Assembly: GCF_000425365.1 (NCBI RefSeq)
Contig: NZ_AUDH01000001.1
Coordinates: forward strand, 124,001 to 188,000
Direction: 5' to 3'
Source of the DNA: Rubritepida flocculans DSM 14296
Lineage (GTDB): Bacteria > Pseudomonadota > Alphaproteobacteria > Acetobacterales > Acetobacteraceae
Length of the DNA stretch: 64,000 nt
Position 1 is the stretch's first letter. The number at the start of each line of letters is the position of its first letter. This document shows positions 1 to 7,729 of the stretch, piece by piece. A model generated the notes under the pieces. The model worked only from the letters and a program-made list of their open reading frames with translations. It searched no databases and had not been told where the DNA came from. A program made the position numbers and the translations under genes.

Positions 1-417
1 CTGCAGGAGGACAAGGAAGGCGTGTTCGACGCCGCCGAGAGCCTCACCCTCTGCCTCGCCGCCACCGCCGCCATGGTGCGCGACATGACGCCCGACGCCG
101 CGCGCATGAGGGCCGCCGCGGGGGCGGGCTTCTCCACCGCCACCGATCTCGCCGACTGGCTGGTGCGCGAGCTGCGCCTGCCCTTCCGCGACGCGCACCA
201 CGTCACCGGCCGGCTGGTGGCGCGGGCGGAATCGCTCGGCGTGGATCTGGCGGGGCTGTCGCTCGCCGAGATGCAGGCGGTGGAGCCGCGCATCACCGCC
301 GCCGTCTTCGAGGTGCTCACACCCGAGGCCTCGGTGGCCTCGCGCCGCAGCCATGGCGGCACGGCGCCGGAGAATGTCCGCGCCGCCTGCGCCGCCTGGA
401 AGGAGCGCCTGGCATGA
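1..417 (+). CDS. argH: Argininosuccinate lyase, C-terminal part (5' end outside window)
   Basis: Last enzyme of arginine biosynthesis: splits argininosuccinate into arginine and fumarate in the cytoplasm. The reading frame is open from base 1, beginning [11 protein letters not shown], a typical ArgH segment. It continues through [14 protein letters not shown] and [11 protein letters not shown], which are conserved in the C-terminal helical domain. About 138 residues are present, roughly the last third. The GSS-type catalytic loop lies upstream of the window. The stop codon overlaps the start of the next gene (ATGA), so the two are probably translated together. Confidence 0.95.
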   Translation: MQEDKEGVFDAAESLTLCLAATAAMVRDMTPDAARMRAAAGAGFSTATDLADWLVRELRLPFRDAHHVTGRLVARAESLGVDLAGLSLAEMQAVEPRITAAVFEVLTPEASVASRRSHGGTAPENVRAACAAWKERLA

Positions 418-575
418 CGCGCGCGCTGCTCGGCCTGCTCGCGCTGGCCCTGCTGGCCGGTTGCGGCCGCTATGGCCCGCCCCGCCCGCCCGGCCCGCCG
501 GAGCGGATCACCTTCCCGCGCGTCTATCCCGCGCCCGACCCGCCGCGCCCGGCGCCGCCGCCCGCTACACGTTGA
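414..575 (+). CDS. lptM: Small lipoprotein, LptM (YifL)-like
   Basis: A 53-residue protein. It starts with a lipoprotein signal ([17 protein letters not shown]) whose lipobox cysteine is Cys17. A short Pro-rich tail follows ([12 protein letters not shown], then FPRVYPAPD). In E. coli LptM assists the LptD/LptE outer-membrane LPS translocon. Alphaproteobacteria commonly carry such a GxxGPP lipoprotein directly after argH, which supports the call. The ATG overlaps the argH stop codon. Its 3' end overlaps the convergent ychF gene by 11 bp. In many relatives lysA comes next; here ychF lies there instead. The family is known; the role in this organism is inferred. Confidence 0.75.
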   Translation: MTRALLGLLALALLAGCGRYGPPRPPGPPERITFPRVYPAPDPPRPAPPPATR

Positions 576-1659
576 AGCGGAAGAGCATCACGTCGCCGTC
601 CCGCACGACGTAGGATTTCCCCTCGACGCGCAGCTTGCCCGCCTCGCGCGCGCCCTGCTCGCCGCCGCAGGCCACGTAGTCCTCGTAGGAGATGGTCTCG
701 GCCGCGATGAAGCCGCGCTCGAAATCGCCATGGATCACGCCCGCGGCCTGGGGCGCGGTCATGCCCTTCACGATGGTCCAGGCGCGCGCCTCCTTGGGGC
801 CCGCGGTGAAGTAGGTGATGAGGCCGAGCAGCTCGTAGCCCGCGCGGATGACGCGATCGAGCCCGGAATCGGAGAGGCCGAGGCTCGCGAGGAAATCGCC
901 CCGCTCGGCCTCGGGCATCTGGGCGATCTCGGCCTCGATGGCGGCACTCACCACCACGGCGCGGGCGCCCTGGGCGCGGGCGTATTCCATCACCCGCGCG
1001 CTGTGCGCGTTGCCGGTGGCGGCACTCGCCTCCTCCACGTTGCAGACGTAGAGCACGGGCTTCGTCGTCATCAGCCCGAGGCGGCGCGCGGCCTCCTCCT
1101 CGCCGGCGGGGATCACGGTGCGCGCGGCGCGGCCCGCCTGCAGCGCGGGGATCAGCGCCTCGATGAGCGCGAGCTGCGCCTGCGCCTCCTTGTCGTTGCC
1201 GCGGGCCTTCTTCTGGAGCTGCGGCACGCGCTTCTCGAGCGATTCGAGATCGGCCAGCATCAGCTCCGTCTCCACCGTGCCGGCGTCGCGGATCGGGTCC
1301 ACGCTGCCGTCCACATGCGTCACGTCGCTGTCCTCGAAGCAGCGCAGCACATGCACGATGGCGTCCACCTCGCGGATGTTGCCGAGGAACTGGTTGCCCA
1401 GCCCCTCGCCCTTGGAGGCGCCGCGCACCAGCCCCGCGATGTCCACGAACTCGAGGCTGGTGGGCACCAGCTTCGCGCTCTTCGCGATGCGCGCGAGCGT
1501 CTCGAGCCGCGGATCGGGCACCGCCACGCGGCCCACATTGGGCTCGATGGTGCAGAAGGGATAGTTCGCCGCCTGCGCCGCCGCGGTCTGCGTCAGCGCG
1601 TTGAACAGCGTGGACTTGCCCACATTCGGCAGGCCCACGATTCCGCAGTTGAAGCCCAT
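565..1659 (-). CDS. ychF: Ribosome-binding ATPase/GTPase YchF
   Basis: An Obg-family P-loop protein of 364 residues, the usual YchF length. It binds ribosomes and hydrolyses ATP in preference to GTP; it is linked to translation and oxidative-stress control. Visible motifs are the P-loop GLPNVGKST (residues 9-17), DIAG (73-76), the atypical NVEE in place of NKxD (207-210), and a C-terminal TGS domain from about residue 285. The start MGFNCGIVG was chosen because it matches the family N-terminus and follows a GAGGAGAG ribosome site. A longer in-frame extension upstream runs through repeat DNA and is not credible. A perfect 14-bp hairpin lies 17 nt upstream of the start. Confidence 0.96.
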   Translation of the reverse strand: MGFNCGIVGLPNVGKSTLFNALTQTAAAQAANYPFCTIEPNVGRVAVPDPRLETLARIAKSAKLVPTSLEFVDIAGLVRGASKGEGLGNQFLGNIREVDAIVHVLRCFEDSDVTHVDGSVDPIRDAGTVETELMLADLESLEKRVPQLQKKARGNDKEAQAQLALIEALIPALQAGRAARTVIPAGEEEAARRLGLMTTKPVLYVCNVEEASAATGNAHSARVMEYARAQGARAVVVSAAIEAEIAQMPEAERGDFLASLGLSDSGLDRVIRAGYELLGLITYFTAGPKEARAWTIVKGMTAPQAAGVIHGDFERGFIAAETISYEDYVACGGEQGAREAGKLRVEGKSYVVRDGDVMLFRFNV

Positions 1660-1676
1660 CTCTCTCCTCGCCCCCT

Positions 1677-1708
1677 GGAGCGGTTTCCGGATGACCGGAA
1701 ACCGCTCC
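1677..1708. repeat. Perfect 14-bp inverted repeat in the ychF leader
   Basis: Arms GGAGCGGTTTCCGG and CCGGAAACCGCTCC surround the 4-base loop ATGA. It lies just upstream of the ychF ribosome site, at the edge of a repeat-filled gap. It has no T-run, so it is more likely a dispersed palindrome than a terminator. If transcribed, it would fold in the ychF mRNA leader. Confidence 0.85.
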
Positions 1709-1716
1709 CTCCGCGT

Positions 1717-1845
1717 CATACCAGCGGCCGCTGATTTCGACTCCTGAGAAGCCGGCGCGGCCGCTGGTATGCCTTTGTTTTGGCGCGCAGCCGCCACACC
1801 AACCCTGCGCGCGATACCGGCGGCATGTGATGCCGCCCGTATCAT
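1717..1845. repeat. Composite dispersed palindromic element, copy R-1
   Basis: Three hairpins in a row. Hairpin III has perfect 15-bp arms CATACCAGCGGCCGC at 1717-1731 and 1757-1771. Hairpin II has arms GCGCGCAG/CTGCGCGC at 1783-1790 and 1805-1812. Hairpin I (the P palindrome) has arms GATACCGGCGGCAT and ATGCCGCCCGTATC at 1813-1843. The reverse complement nearly matches 50134-50296 base for base, apart from a 37-base hairpin insertion there. With its flanks it accounts for most of the gene-free stretch 1660-1980. No open reading frame of its own is credible. Confidence 0.85.
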
Positions 1846-1850
1846 CCTGA

Positions 1851-1893
1851 GCAGGAGCCGCGCCATGGCCGATTCCAGCCATGTGCGATCCGC
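1851..1893. repeat. Dispersed palindrome module S, copy 1
   Basis: The core CATGGC...GCCATG (1864-1883), enclosing CGATTCCA and followed by TGTGCGATC, recurs in inverted orientation at 16261-16287. In both places it lies beside the CATACCAGCGGCCGC/P-palindrome modules, so it seems to be part of the same composite element family. Confidence 0.65.
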
Positions 1894-1947
1894 TCCAGGC
1901 CCGCCGCCGCGCCAGACCCGGCCCTCGCGGCGCGCCCGTGTCGCTCG

Positions 1948-1974
1948 CCCTCTCCCTCGCCATAGAGGAGAGGG
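1948..1974 (-). terminator. Possible hairpin terminator of the pth operon
   Basis: Arms CCCTCTCC and GGAGAGGG (8 bp, 11-base loop) lie 6 bases beyond the stop codon of the 148-residue gene on the minus strand. No U-run follows, so intrinsic termination would be weak. The position directly after the last gene of the rplY-pth group is the main support. Confidence 0.35.
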
Positions 1975-1980
1975 GCCGTG

Positions 1981-2427
1981 TCATCCGGTCAGGCTGGCCG
2001 CGAGTTCCTGCACGCGGATGGCCGCGGCGATGCGGGCCGAGGCGTCGTCCGTCGGCAGGCTGAGCGCGGCGGCGCGCAGCAGCGGCACGAGGACGGCGGG
2101 CGGCAGCCCCGCGCGCTTCGCCGCCGCCGCCAGCGCCTCGGCCGTCACGCCCGCCGGGCCGCCGGGGGCGACGAGATCGGCCGCCTCGAGCAGCAGGGCG
2201 GCGCGGCTGGCCGCCTCGGCCGCGGCGGCGGCCACGGAGCGCAGCCGCCGCACATCGCTGATCGGCCCGGCATCGGCGGGCGTGGGCAGGCAGGCGCGCA
2301 GCCCGGCCGCCGCCTGCGCCTCGGTCGCGGCGAAGGCGCGCAGCGCCTGGGCGATGGCCGCGGCCGCGTTCGCCAGATCCTCCGGGCCCGGGCCGCCGTA
2401 GATCTCCTCGACCACCACCGGCTCCAT
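1981..2427 (-). CDS. Hypothetical alanine-rich helical protein
   Basis: A 148-residue protein that I do not recognise. It is about a third alanine and looks all-helical and soluble. There is no signal peptide, membrane segment or cysteine-rich motif. It begins MEPVVVEEIYGG and ends IRVQELAASLTG. Its ATG shares one base with the pth stop codon (TGATG), so it is translationally coupled to pth and probably the third gene of an rplY-pth-orf operon. Low complexity makes family assignment by eye unsafe. The start is supported by the tight coupling; the upstream in-frame extension is antisense to none but overlaps pth and is rejected. Confidence 0.7.
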   Translation of the reverse strand: MEPVVVEEIYGGPGPEDLANAAAAIAQALRAFAATEAQAAAGLRACLPTPADAGPISDVRRLRSVAAAAAEAASRAALLLEAADLVAPGGPAGVTAEALAAAAKRAGLPPAVLVPLLRAAALSLPTDDASARIAAAIRVQELAASLTG

Positions 2428-3002
2428 CACGCCTGCTCCTGCGTCAGAAGGGCCACGCGCGTCATGAACTCCTCCGGCTTCTCGGCGGCGAGCAGCGGCG
2501 CGGCCTCCGCCAGCGCCTCCAGCAGCGGCTCCACCCAGGTTTCGCCCTTGGCGAAGGCGCCGAGCACATGGCCCGTCACCTTCTCCTTCTGGCCGGGATG
2601 GCCGATGCCCAGGCGCACGCGCCAGAAATCGGCCGAGCCCAGGGCGCGCTGCATGTCGCGCAGCCCGTTGTGCCCTGCCGTGCCGCCGCCCTTCTTCACC
2701 CGCAGCTTGCCGGGCGCGAGGTCGAGCTCGTCGTGCCAAGCCCAGATGGCGGCGGGCGGCAGCTTGTGGAAGGCGGCGGCGGCCTGCACCGCATCGCCGC
2801 TGAGGTTCATGTAGGTCATCGGCTTGAGCAGCAGGATCTTGCGGCCGCCGAGCGTGCCGTCGCTGACCTCGCTCTTGAACTTCGACCGCCACGGCGCGAA
2901 GCCGTGGCGGCGGGCGATGGCGTCGAGCGCCATGAAGCCGATGTTGTGGCGCTGCCGCGCGTGTTCCGGCCCCGGATTGCCGAGGCCGACCCAGAGCAGC
3001 AC
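2427..3002 (-). CDS. pth: Peptidyl-tRNA hydrolase
   Basis: Releases tRNA from prematurely dropped peptidyl-tRNA in the cytoplasm. The 191-residue length fits bacterial Pth. Catalytic and binding residues are visible: Asn9 in GLGNPG, His19 in RHNIGF, the MTYMNLSG segment with its Asn, the HDELD aspartate, and GHNGL. It lies 15 bp after rplY on the same strand, the classic rplY-pth pairing. Its stop overlaps the start of the following hypothetical gene. Confidence 0.96.
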   Translation of the reverse strand: MLLWVGLGNPGPEHARQRHNIGFMALDAIARRHGFAPWRSKFKSEVSDGTLGGRKILLLKPMTYMNLSGDAVQAAAAFHKLPPAAIWAWHDELDLAPGKLRVKKGGGTAGHNGLRDMQRALGSADFWRVRLGIGHPGQKEKVTGHVLGAFAKGETWVEPLLEALAEAAPLLAAEKPEEFMTRVALLTQEQA

Positions 3003-3017
3003 GGCCGCGCCCCCCGG

Positions 3018-3695
3018 TTACTTCTTCTTCGCGGGCGCCTTGGCGGCGGCAGCGGCCTGCGGGGCCTTCTGCTTGATCGCCTCGGGCGCGGCGGGCGCGG
3101 CCACCGGGCCGGAGGCGTCATCGGCCGCGGTCGGCGCCGCGATGGTCGCCACCACGAAGTCGCGGTTGGCGATCACGGGCTTCGCGCCGAACTTGTCCTT
3201 CACGGCCGACCAGCGCAGGCTGTCGCCGATCTTGGCCTCGGCGAGGTCGATCTCGAACTTCTCGGGCACCGCCTCGGGCTCGGCCATCACCTCCAGCTCG
3301 CGGCGGACGACGTTGAGCACGCCGCCCTGCTTCAGGCCGGGGCAGCTCTCCTCGTGCAGGAAGGCGACGGGCACCTTCACGCGGATGCGCGCGCCGGGCG
3401 CGAGGCGCTGGAAATCCACATGGATGGGCCGGTCGGTCACCGGGTCGAACTGCACGTCGCGCATCAGGGCGCGCTCGGTGGGCCCGTCCTTCACCGCCAC
3501 CTCGTAGAGGTGCGACTGCCAGCCGCCCTTGTGCAGCTCCTTCATGATGTCGCGCGGGTCGAAGGCGACCAGCGTGGCCTCCTTCTTCGCCCCATAGACG
3601 ACACCGGGGACGAGCCCCTCACGCCGGGTCGCGCGCGCCGCCCCCTTACCGGCACGCCCGCGCGCCGCGGCCTCGATCCGAATGGTCTGGACCAT
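3018..3695 (-). CDS. rplY: 50S ribosomal protein L25/general stress protein Ctc
   Basis: Binds 5S rRNA in the large ribosomal subunit. The 225-residue length marks the long CTC form: an N-terminal L25 domain (residues 1 to about 95, with GLVPGVVYG) plus a C-terminal TL5-like beta domain. A low-complexity Ala/Lys tail ends in KAPAKKK, probably disordered and RNA-contacting. The start is supported by an AGGAG ribosome site 9 bases upstream. First gene of a likely rplY-pth-hypothetical operon. The call rests on the family signature of the N-terminal domain. Confidence 0.94.
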   Translation of the reverse strand: MVQTIRIEAAARGRAGKGAARATRREGLVPGVVYGAKKEATLVAFDPRDIMKELHKGGWQSHLYEVAVKDGPTERALMRDVQFDPVTDRPIHVDFQRLAPGARIRVKVPVAFLHEESCPGLKQGGVLNVVRRELEVMAEPEAVPEKFEIDLAEAKIGDSLRWSAVKDKFGAKPVIANRDFVVATIAAPTAADDASGPVAAPAAPEAIKQKAPQAAAAAKAPAKKK

Positions 3696-3744
3696 GCCAC
3701 TTGCTCCTACAGCGGGTGTGTTTCGCTTCCGTCCAAACGAAAGC

Positions 3745-3768
3745 AGGCGGCCTCCAGGGGTGCCGCCT
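3745..3768 (-). terminator. Possible rho-independent terminator after the chemoreceptor gene
   Basis: Seven-bp arms AGGCGGC and GCCGCCT with a 10-base loop. On the minus strand the hairpin is followed by GCTTTCGTTT, a broken T-run. It lies 72 bp beyond the chemoreceptor stop and upstream of rplY, where a transcript end is expected. Confidence 0.45.
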
Positions 3769-3839
3769 CGGCGCGGCGTGTAGGGGATGGCGGGGCCGGG
3801 CGCAACCCCGCGCCGGCCCTGCCAGCGCCCCCCGACGGA

Positions 3840-5303
3840 TCAGGCCGCGCGCAGCCCCGCCACCGTGCCGGCCAGCGCCTCGCGCAGCGCGCCCGCATCG
3901 CCGCGCAGCGCGCCGGCCATGCGCTCGACCTCGCCGGTGGCCTCGGCCGTCTGCTGCGCCTCGTCGAGCGCCCGGCCCACCGAGGCGGCGGCCGCCTCCG
4001 CGCCGCGCGCCACCTGGGCGCTGGCGGCCGCGATCTCGCGCGTGGCCGCGCCCTGCTGGGCCACCGCCGCCGCGATGGTCCCGGCGGCCTGGTTCACCTC
4101 GCCCACCACCGCGGCGATGCCCTCGATGGCCGCCATCGCCTCCTCGGTCGCGGCGCGGATGCCCTGGACCTGCGCGGCGATCTCCTCCGTCGCCTTCGCC
4201 GTCTGGCCCGCGAGATCCTTCACCTCGCTCGCCACCACGGCGAAGCCCTTGCCGGCCTCGCCCGCCCGCGCGGCCTCGATGGTGGCGTTGAGCGCGAGCA
4301 GATTGGTGCGGCCCGCGACATCGCCGATCAGGCGCAGCACCTCGCCGATGCGCGCGGCCCCTTCCGCCAGCCCCTGCACGCTGCGCCGGGTGCCGGCGGC
4401 GCGCTCGGCCGCCGTGCCGGCGATGGCGTTCGCCGTCTCCACCTGGCGGGTGATCTCCGCCACCGCGGCGGCCAGCTCCTCGGAGGCGGCGGCCACCGTC
4501 TGCACCCCGGCCGAGGCCTCCTGCACGGCGAGGCGGGCGGCCTGCGCCCCCTCCAGCGCCCCGGCCGCGCCGGCGGCGATGCGGCGGGAGGCGGCCTCCA
4601 GCGCGTCGGAGGCGCGCTCGACGCCGGCCGCGACGCCGCCGATCTCCTGCTCCACCCGGTCGGCCAGGGCGTGGCGCGCCTCGCGGGCGGCGCGCGCGGC
4701 CTCGGCCTCGGCCGCGGCCCGGGCGGCGGCCGCCTGGGCCTCGGCGGCGCGGGCGCGCTCCGCCTCGGCCAGCGCGGCATCGGCGGCGGCGGCGCCGCGG
4801 CGCAGAAGCCCGATCAGCAGCAGCAGCCCTCCGGCCTCCGCCAGCAGGACGGCCGCATGCAGCGCGACGCGCACCAGGCTGCCCTCCGCCACGCCGAAGA
4901 CGGCCATCGGGGCGGCGAAGTTCAGCACGAGGTGGTGCAGCGCCACGGTGACGGTGGCGACGAGGATGGGCGCCGGGGCGCAGAAGCCCGCCAGCAGCGC
5001 CAGCCCCGCGAAATAGGCCATGTGCATGTCCGGCCGCAGCCAGGCGGGCGCGAACCAGACATGGACGGAGATCGCCGCCATCAGCCCGACCGCGAGGCTC
5101 GCCGCCGCCGCCGGGCCGCCCAGGCCCTGGCGGGCGGCCAGCAGCGCGGCCGCCAGCATGGCCAGCCCGATGCCCCCGCCCAGCATCACCGCGCCCTGCC
5201 CGGTGCCGGAGAGCCAGCCGAGCGGCGGCGCGGCCGCAACCAGGACGGCCAGCAGGATCAGCAGCGCGCGGCCGGTGCGGGCGCGAATGAGGGAGAGATC
5301 CAC
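3840..5303 (-). CDS. Membrane methyl-accepting chemotaxis protein with multi-pass sensor
   Basis: A 487-residue chemoreceptor-type signal transducer. Residues 1 to about 180 hold five or six hydrophobic segments in place of the usual large periplasmic domain. They carry histidine-containing motifs ([30 protein letters not shown]) that may bind metal or haem. An Ala/Glu-rich coiled coil follows, then the MCP signalling domain with the hairpin tip ([20 protein letters not shown], then [20 protein letters not shown]). No HAMP domain is evident. The GTG start follows GAAGGA and lies 13 bp after the small upstream gene; an ATG further upstream would run through that gene. No CheA/CheW gene is nearby. 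The ligand is unknown. Confidence 0.85.
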   Translation of the reverse strand: MDLSLIRARTGRALLILLAVLVAAAPPLGWLSGTGQGAVMLGGGIGLAMLAAALLAARQGLGGPAAAASLAVGLMAAISVHVWFAPAWLRPDMHMAYFAGLALLAGFCAPAPILVATVTVALHHLVLNFAAPMAVFGVAEGSLVRVALHAAVLLAEAGGLLLLIGLLRRGAAAADAALAEAERARAAEAQAAAARAAAEAEAARAAREARHALADRVEQEIGGVAAGVERASDALEAASRRIAAGAAGALEGAQAARLAVQEASAGVQTVAAASEELAAAVAEITRQVETANAIAGTAAERAAGTRRSVQGLAEGAARIGEVLRLIGDVAGRTNLLALNATIEAARAGEAGKGFAVVASEVKDLAGQTAKATEEIAAQVQGIRAATEEAMAAIEGIAAVVGEVNQAAGTIAAAVAQQGAATREIAAASAQVARGAEAAAASVGRALDEAQQTAEATGEVERMAGALRGDAGALREALAGTVAGLRAA

Positions 5304-5316
5304 GACGCGGGTTCCT

Positions 5317-5607
5317 TCAGTCGGAGGAGCAATCCGCCCAGGGGGCGGCGAGGGTGGCGAAGAGCGCGCCGCTGGCGCGGGCGAGGCGGAGCGGATCGGC
5401 CTCCGGCCGCGCCGGCGCGGCCAGCAGGAGCGTGAAGGGGCCGAAGGAGGACAGCCGCTGCACGCGCCAGTCCTCCTCGCCGAAGGCATGGGCCACCGGC
5501 GCCCCGGGCGCCAGCGCCAGCAGCACCGCCCGCCCCGGGGCGGGCCAGAGCGCCGCGGCGAGCAGGCCCAGGCTGGACAGGGCCAGGGCGGCGATGGCGA
5601 TCCTCAT
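5317..5607 (-). CDS. Small exported or membrane-anchored hypothetical protein
   Basis: A 96-residue protein beginning [24 protein letters not shown], which looks like a signal peptide or a single membrane anchor. The remaining ~70 residues contain [17 protein letters not shown] and end WADCSSD. I do not recognise the family. It ends 13 bp before the chemoreceptor gene on the same strand, so the two are probably co-transcribed. It could be a periplasmic partner of the receptor, but that is only an inference from position. The ribosome site is weak. Confidence 0.6.
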   Translation of the reverse strand: MRIAIAALALSSLGLLAAALWPAPGRAVLLALAPGAPVAHAFGEEDWRVQRLSSFGPFTLLLAAPARPEADPLRLARASGALFATLAAPWADCSSD

Positions 5608-5736
5608 GCGCCAAAGCTTATGGGCGGCGTGCTTAACGCGGTGTTTCCGCGCCCCGCCGCTTGGCCGGGCCGGGGGCTTCCGGTAGATCGGGCGAACCAT
5701 GCGCGGGCCTCTTCCCGCGCGGTCAGGAGCCATCCC

Positions 5737-6738
5737 ATGCCCCTCTCCCGCCGCACCGCGCTGCGCGCCGCCCTGGGCGCCGCCGCCCTGCCGCCGCTCG
5801 CCGCCCCCGCCTTCTCCCAGGGCTTTCCGAACCGCCCGCTGCGCCTCATCGTGCCCTTCGCCCCCGGCGGGGCGGTGGACATCACCGGCCGGCTGCTGGC
5901 CGAGCGGCTGCAGCCCCTCCTCGGCCAGCCCGTCACCGTCGAGAATCGCGGCGGCGCGGGCGGCAATCTGGGCGGGGATGCGGTGGCCAAAGCCGAGCCC
6001 GACGGCCACACCTTCCTGCTCGGCACCGCCACCATCCTCGCGGCCAACAAGTTCCTCTTCGGCCGCCAGATGCCCTTCGACCCGCTGCGCGACCTCGCGC
6101 CCATCACCCGCGTCTCGACGGGCACGGTGCTCCTGGTGGTGAACGCCGACCGGCCCTGGCGCAGCTTCGCCGATCTGGTGGCGGCGGCGCGCGCCAACCC
6201 GGGGCGGATCACCATGGGCTCCTCCGGCACGGGCACGGTGAGCCACCTCACCCTCGCCTCCATCAACCGCGCCGCGAACATGGAGATCACGCATGTCCCC
6301 TATCGCGGCGGCGGCCCGGCCATCACCGACCTGCTGGCGGGCTCGATCGACATGATGTTCGACGTGATCCCGGCGCTGATGCCGCATGTGCGCTCGGGCC
6401 GCTTCCGCCCGCTCGCCGTGGGCAGCGCCGAGCGCATCACCTTCGTGCCCGAGCTGCGCGAGGTGCCGGGCATGCGCGAGCTGCTGCCCCAGTCGGGCAT
6501 CGACATGCAGTCCTGGTACGCCACCATGGCCCCGGCCCGCACGCCGGAGGCGGCGATCAACCGCCTGCACGCCGCCATCGTGCAGATCGCCCGCTCGGAC
6601 GATTTCCGCGCGCGGCTGGAGCCGCTCGGCTTCGAGCCCGTCACCGACGAGACGCCCGCCGCCTTCGGCGCCTATCTGCGCGCGCAGGAGCGGGTGTGGG
6701 AGGCGCTGGTCCGCGCCTCCGGCGCCACGCTGGAGTAG
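5737..6738 (+). CDS. Bug-family tripartite tricarboxylate transporter receptor (TctC-like)
   Basis: A 333-residue periplasmic binding protein. Residues 1 to about 27 form an export signal with an SRRTAL twin-arginine-like motif and an end near FSQG. The mature part shows the Bug hallmarks: RPLRLIVPFAPGGAVDITGR, VENRGGAGGNLGGDAV, HVPYRGGGPAITDLLAG. Such receptors present small carboxylates to TctA/TctB permeases. None is adjacent, so this is an orphan receptor, as is common in Acetobacteraceae and Burkholderiales. AGGAG lies 8 bases before the ATG. A DUF4170 gene follows after 5 bp. Confidence 0.92.
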   Translation: MPLSRRTALRAALGAAALPPLAAPAFSQGFPNRPLRLIVPFAPGGAVDITGRLLAERLQPLLGQPVTVENRGGAGGNLGGDAVAKAEPDGHTFLLGTATILAANKFLFGRQMPFDPLRDLAPITRVSTGTVLLVVNADRPWRSFADLVAAARANPGRITMGSSGTGTVSHLTLASINRAANMEITHVPYRGGGPAITDLLAGSIDMMFDVIPALMPHVRSGRFRPLAVGSAERITFVPELREVPGMRELLPQSGIDMQSWYATMAPARTPEAAINRLHAAIVQIARSDDFRARLEPLGFEPVTDETPAAFGAYLRAQERVWEALVRASGATLE

Positions 6739-6743
6739 CGCCC

Positions 6744-6962
6744 ATGGCCGCGCACCCCGGCGGCGGGCCGCGGATCTGGGTGGTCTGGGGCGGCGTCTTC
6801 ACCGATACGGGCTTCACCGCGCTGGAGCCCGGGACGGAGGAGCTGCACGGCCCCTTCCACGACCTGGCGGCGGCCGAGCGCGCCTGGCGCGACGAGACGC
6901 GGCGCAAGGTGGACATCGCCACCCACCGCCTCTTCGTCCTGGAGGCGCGCCCCCCCGGCTGA
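6744..6962 (+). CDS. DUF4170 family protein
   Basis: A 72-residue soluble protein. The segments IWVVWGGVFTDTGF, GTEELHGPF and AERAWRDETRRKVDIATHR match the pattern of the alphaproteobacterial DUF4170 family, which has no known function as far as I know. It begins 5 bp after the Bug receptor stop and may be co-transcribed with it. There is no strong ribosome site. Confidence 0.7.
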   Translation: MAAHPGGGPRIWVVWGGVFTDTGFTALEPGTEELHGPFHDLAAAERAWRDETRRKVDIATHRLFVLEARPPG

Positions 6963-7032
6963 GGCGGCGGGCCGCCGGGATCACGGCCGCCAGGGGCTTC
7001 CGGCGCGCCCGGCGGCGCGCTCACATCGCGCC

Positions 7033-7665
7033 ATGCCGCCCGATGCGCCCCTTTCGCCCCGCGCCGCCGCCACGCGCCGGCGCATCCTCGACGCCGCGCT
7101 GGCCGAGTTCGCGGCCAAGGGCCTGGCCGGCGCGCGGGTGGACGAGATCGCCGCCCGGGCGGGCGTGAACAAGCGCATGCTCTACGCGCATTTCGGCGCG
7201 AAGGAGGATCTCTGGCTCGCCGCGCTGGAGGCCGCCTACGCTGCCAAGCGCGCGGAGGAGGAGCGGCTCGACGTCGCGCATCTTCCCCCGCGCGAGGCGA
7301 TGGCGCGGCTCGTCTCCTTCAACCTCCGCTACACCGCCGCCCATCCCGAGTTCGTGGCGCTGCTGAACGAGGAGAACCTGCACCGCGCCGCGCATCTGCG
7401 CCGCAGCCGCGACGTGCCGGCGCTCTACTCGCCGCTGACCGAGACGCTGCGCGCGGTGCTGGCCCGCGGCGCGGCGGAGGGGCTGTTCCGCACCGATGCG
7501 GACCCGCTGCAGCTCTACCTCTCCATCGTCGCGCTCGGCCATTTCACGGTGGCGAACCGCCACACCCTCTCCGCCCTGTTCGGCGAGGATCTGGGCAGCG
7601 AGGCGGCGCTCGCCGCGCGCGAGGCGCATGCGGTGGCCATGGTGCTGGGCTATCTGCGGCCCTGA
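7033..7665 (+). CDS. TetR/AcrR family transcriptional regulator (RutR-like)
   Basis: A 210-residue one-domain repressor type. The N-terminal helix-turn-helix (about residues 14-58) reads RRRILDAALAEFAAKG, then VDEIAARAGVNKRMLYAHFG, typical of TetR. The ligand domain includes FVALLNEENLHRAAHLRRS, a signature of the RutR-like subgroup. It lies directly upstream, on the same strand, of a catabolic operon whose leader holds a perfect 9+9-bp palindrome, the probable operator. The effector is unknown; a metabolite of the neighbouring pathway is a reasonable guess. Confidence 0.9.
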   Translation: MPPDAPLSPRAAATRRRILDAALAEFAAKGLAGARVDEIAARAGVNKRMLYAHFGAKEDLWLAALEAAYAAKRAEEERLDVAHLPPREAMARLVSFNLRYTAAHPEFVALLNEENLHRAAHLRRSRDVPALYSPLTETLRAVLARGAAEGLFRTDADPLQLYLSIVALGHFTVANRHTLSALFGEDLGSEAALAAREAHAVAMVLGYLRP

Positions 7666-7670
7666 CGGGC

Positions 7671-7715
7671 TTGACTCCGCCCCGGGGCCGCGCGAAGTAA
7701 CCAGACGGTTACTTC
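7671..7715 (+). promoter_or_regulatory. Putative TetR operator palindrome overlapping a promoter
   Basis: Perfect inverted repeat at 7694-7715: arms GAAGTAACC and GGTTACTTC separated by AGAC, resembling TetR-family operators. A -35-like TTGACT lies at 7671-7676, with a 17-base spacer to GAAGTA at 7694, so the palindrome would cover the -10 region. The ribosome site CAGGAGGGA and the ATG of the Gfo/Idh/MocA gene follow within 15 bases. Repression of the downstream operon by the adjacent regulator is inferred. Confidence 0.7.
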
Positions 7716-7729
7716 AGGAGGGAACGGCC

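Noticed and set aside
3701-5435. Plus-strand frames opposite the chemoreceptor
   Set aside because: Low-complexity Arg/Gly/Ala translation; the minus strand shows a complete MCP signalling domain.
5661-5689. Promoter for the first Bug receptor (TTGGCC, 17 bases, TAGATC)
   Set aside because: Only 4/6 and 3/6 matches to consensus in very GC-rich DNA; too weak to list.
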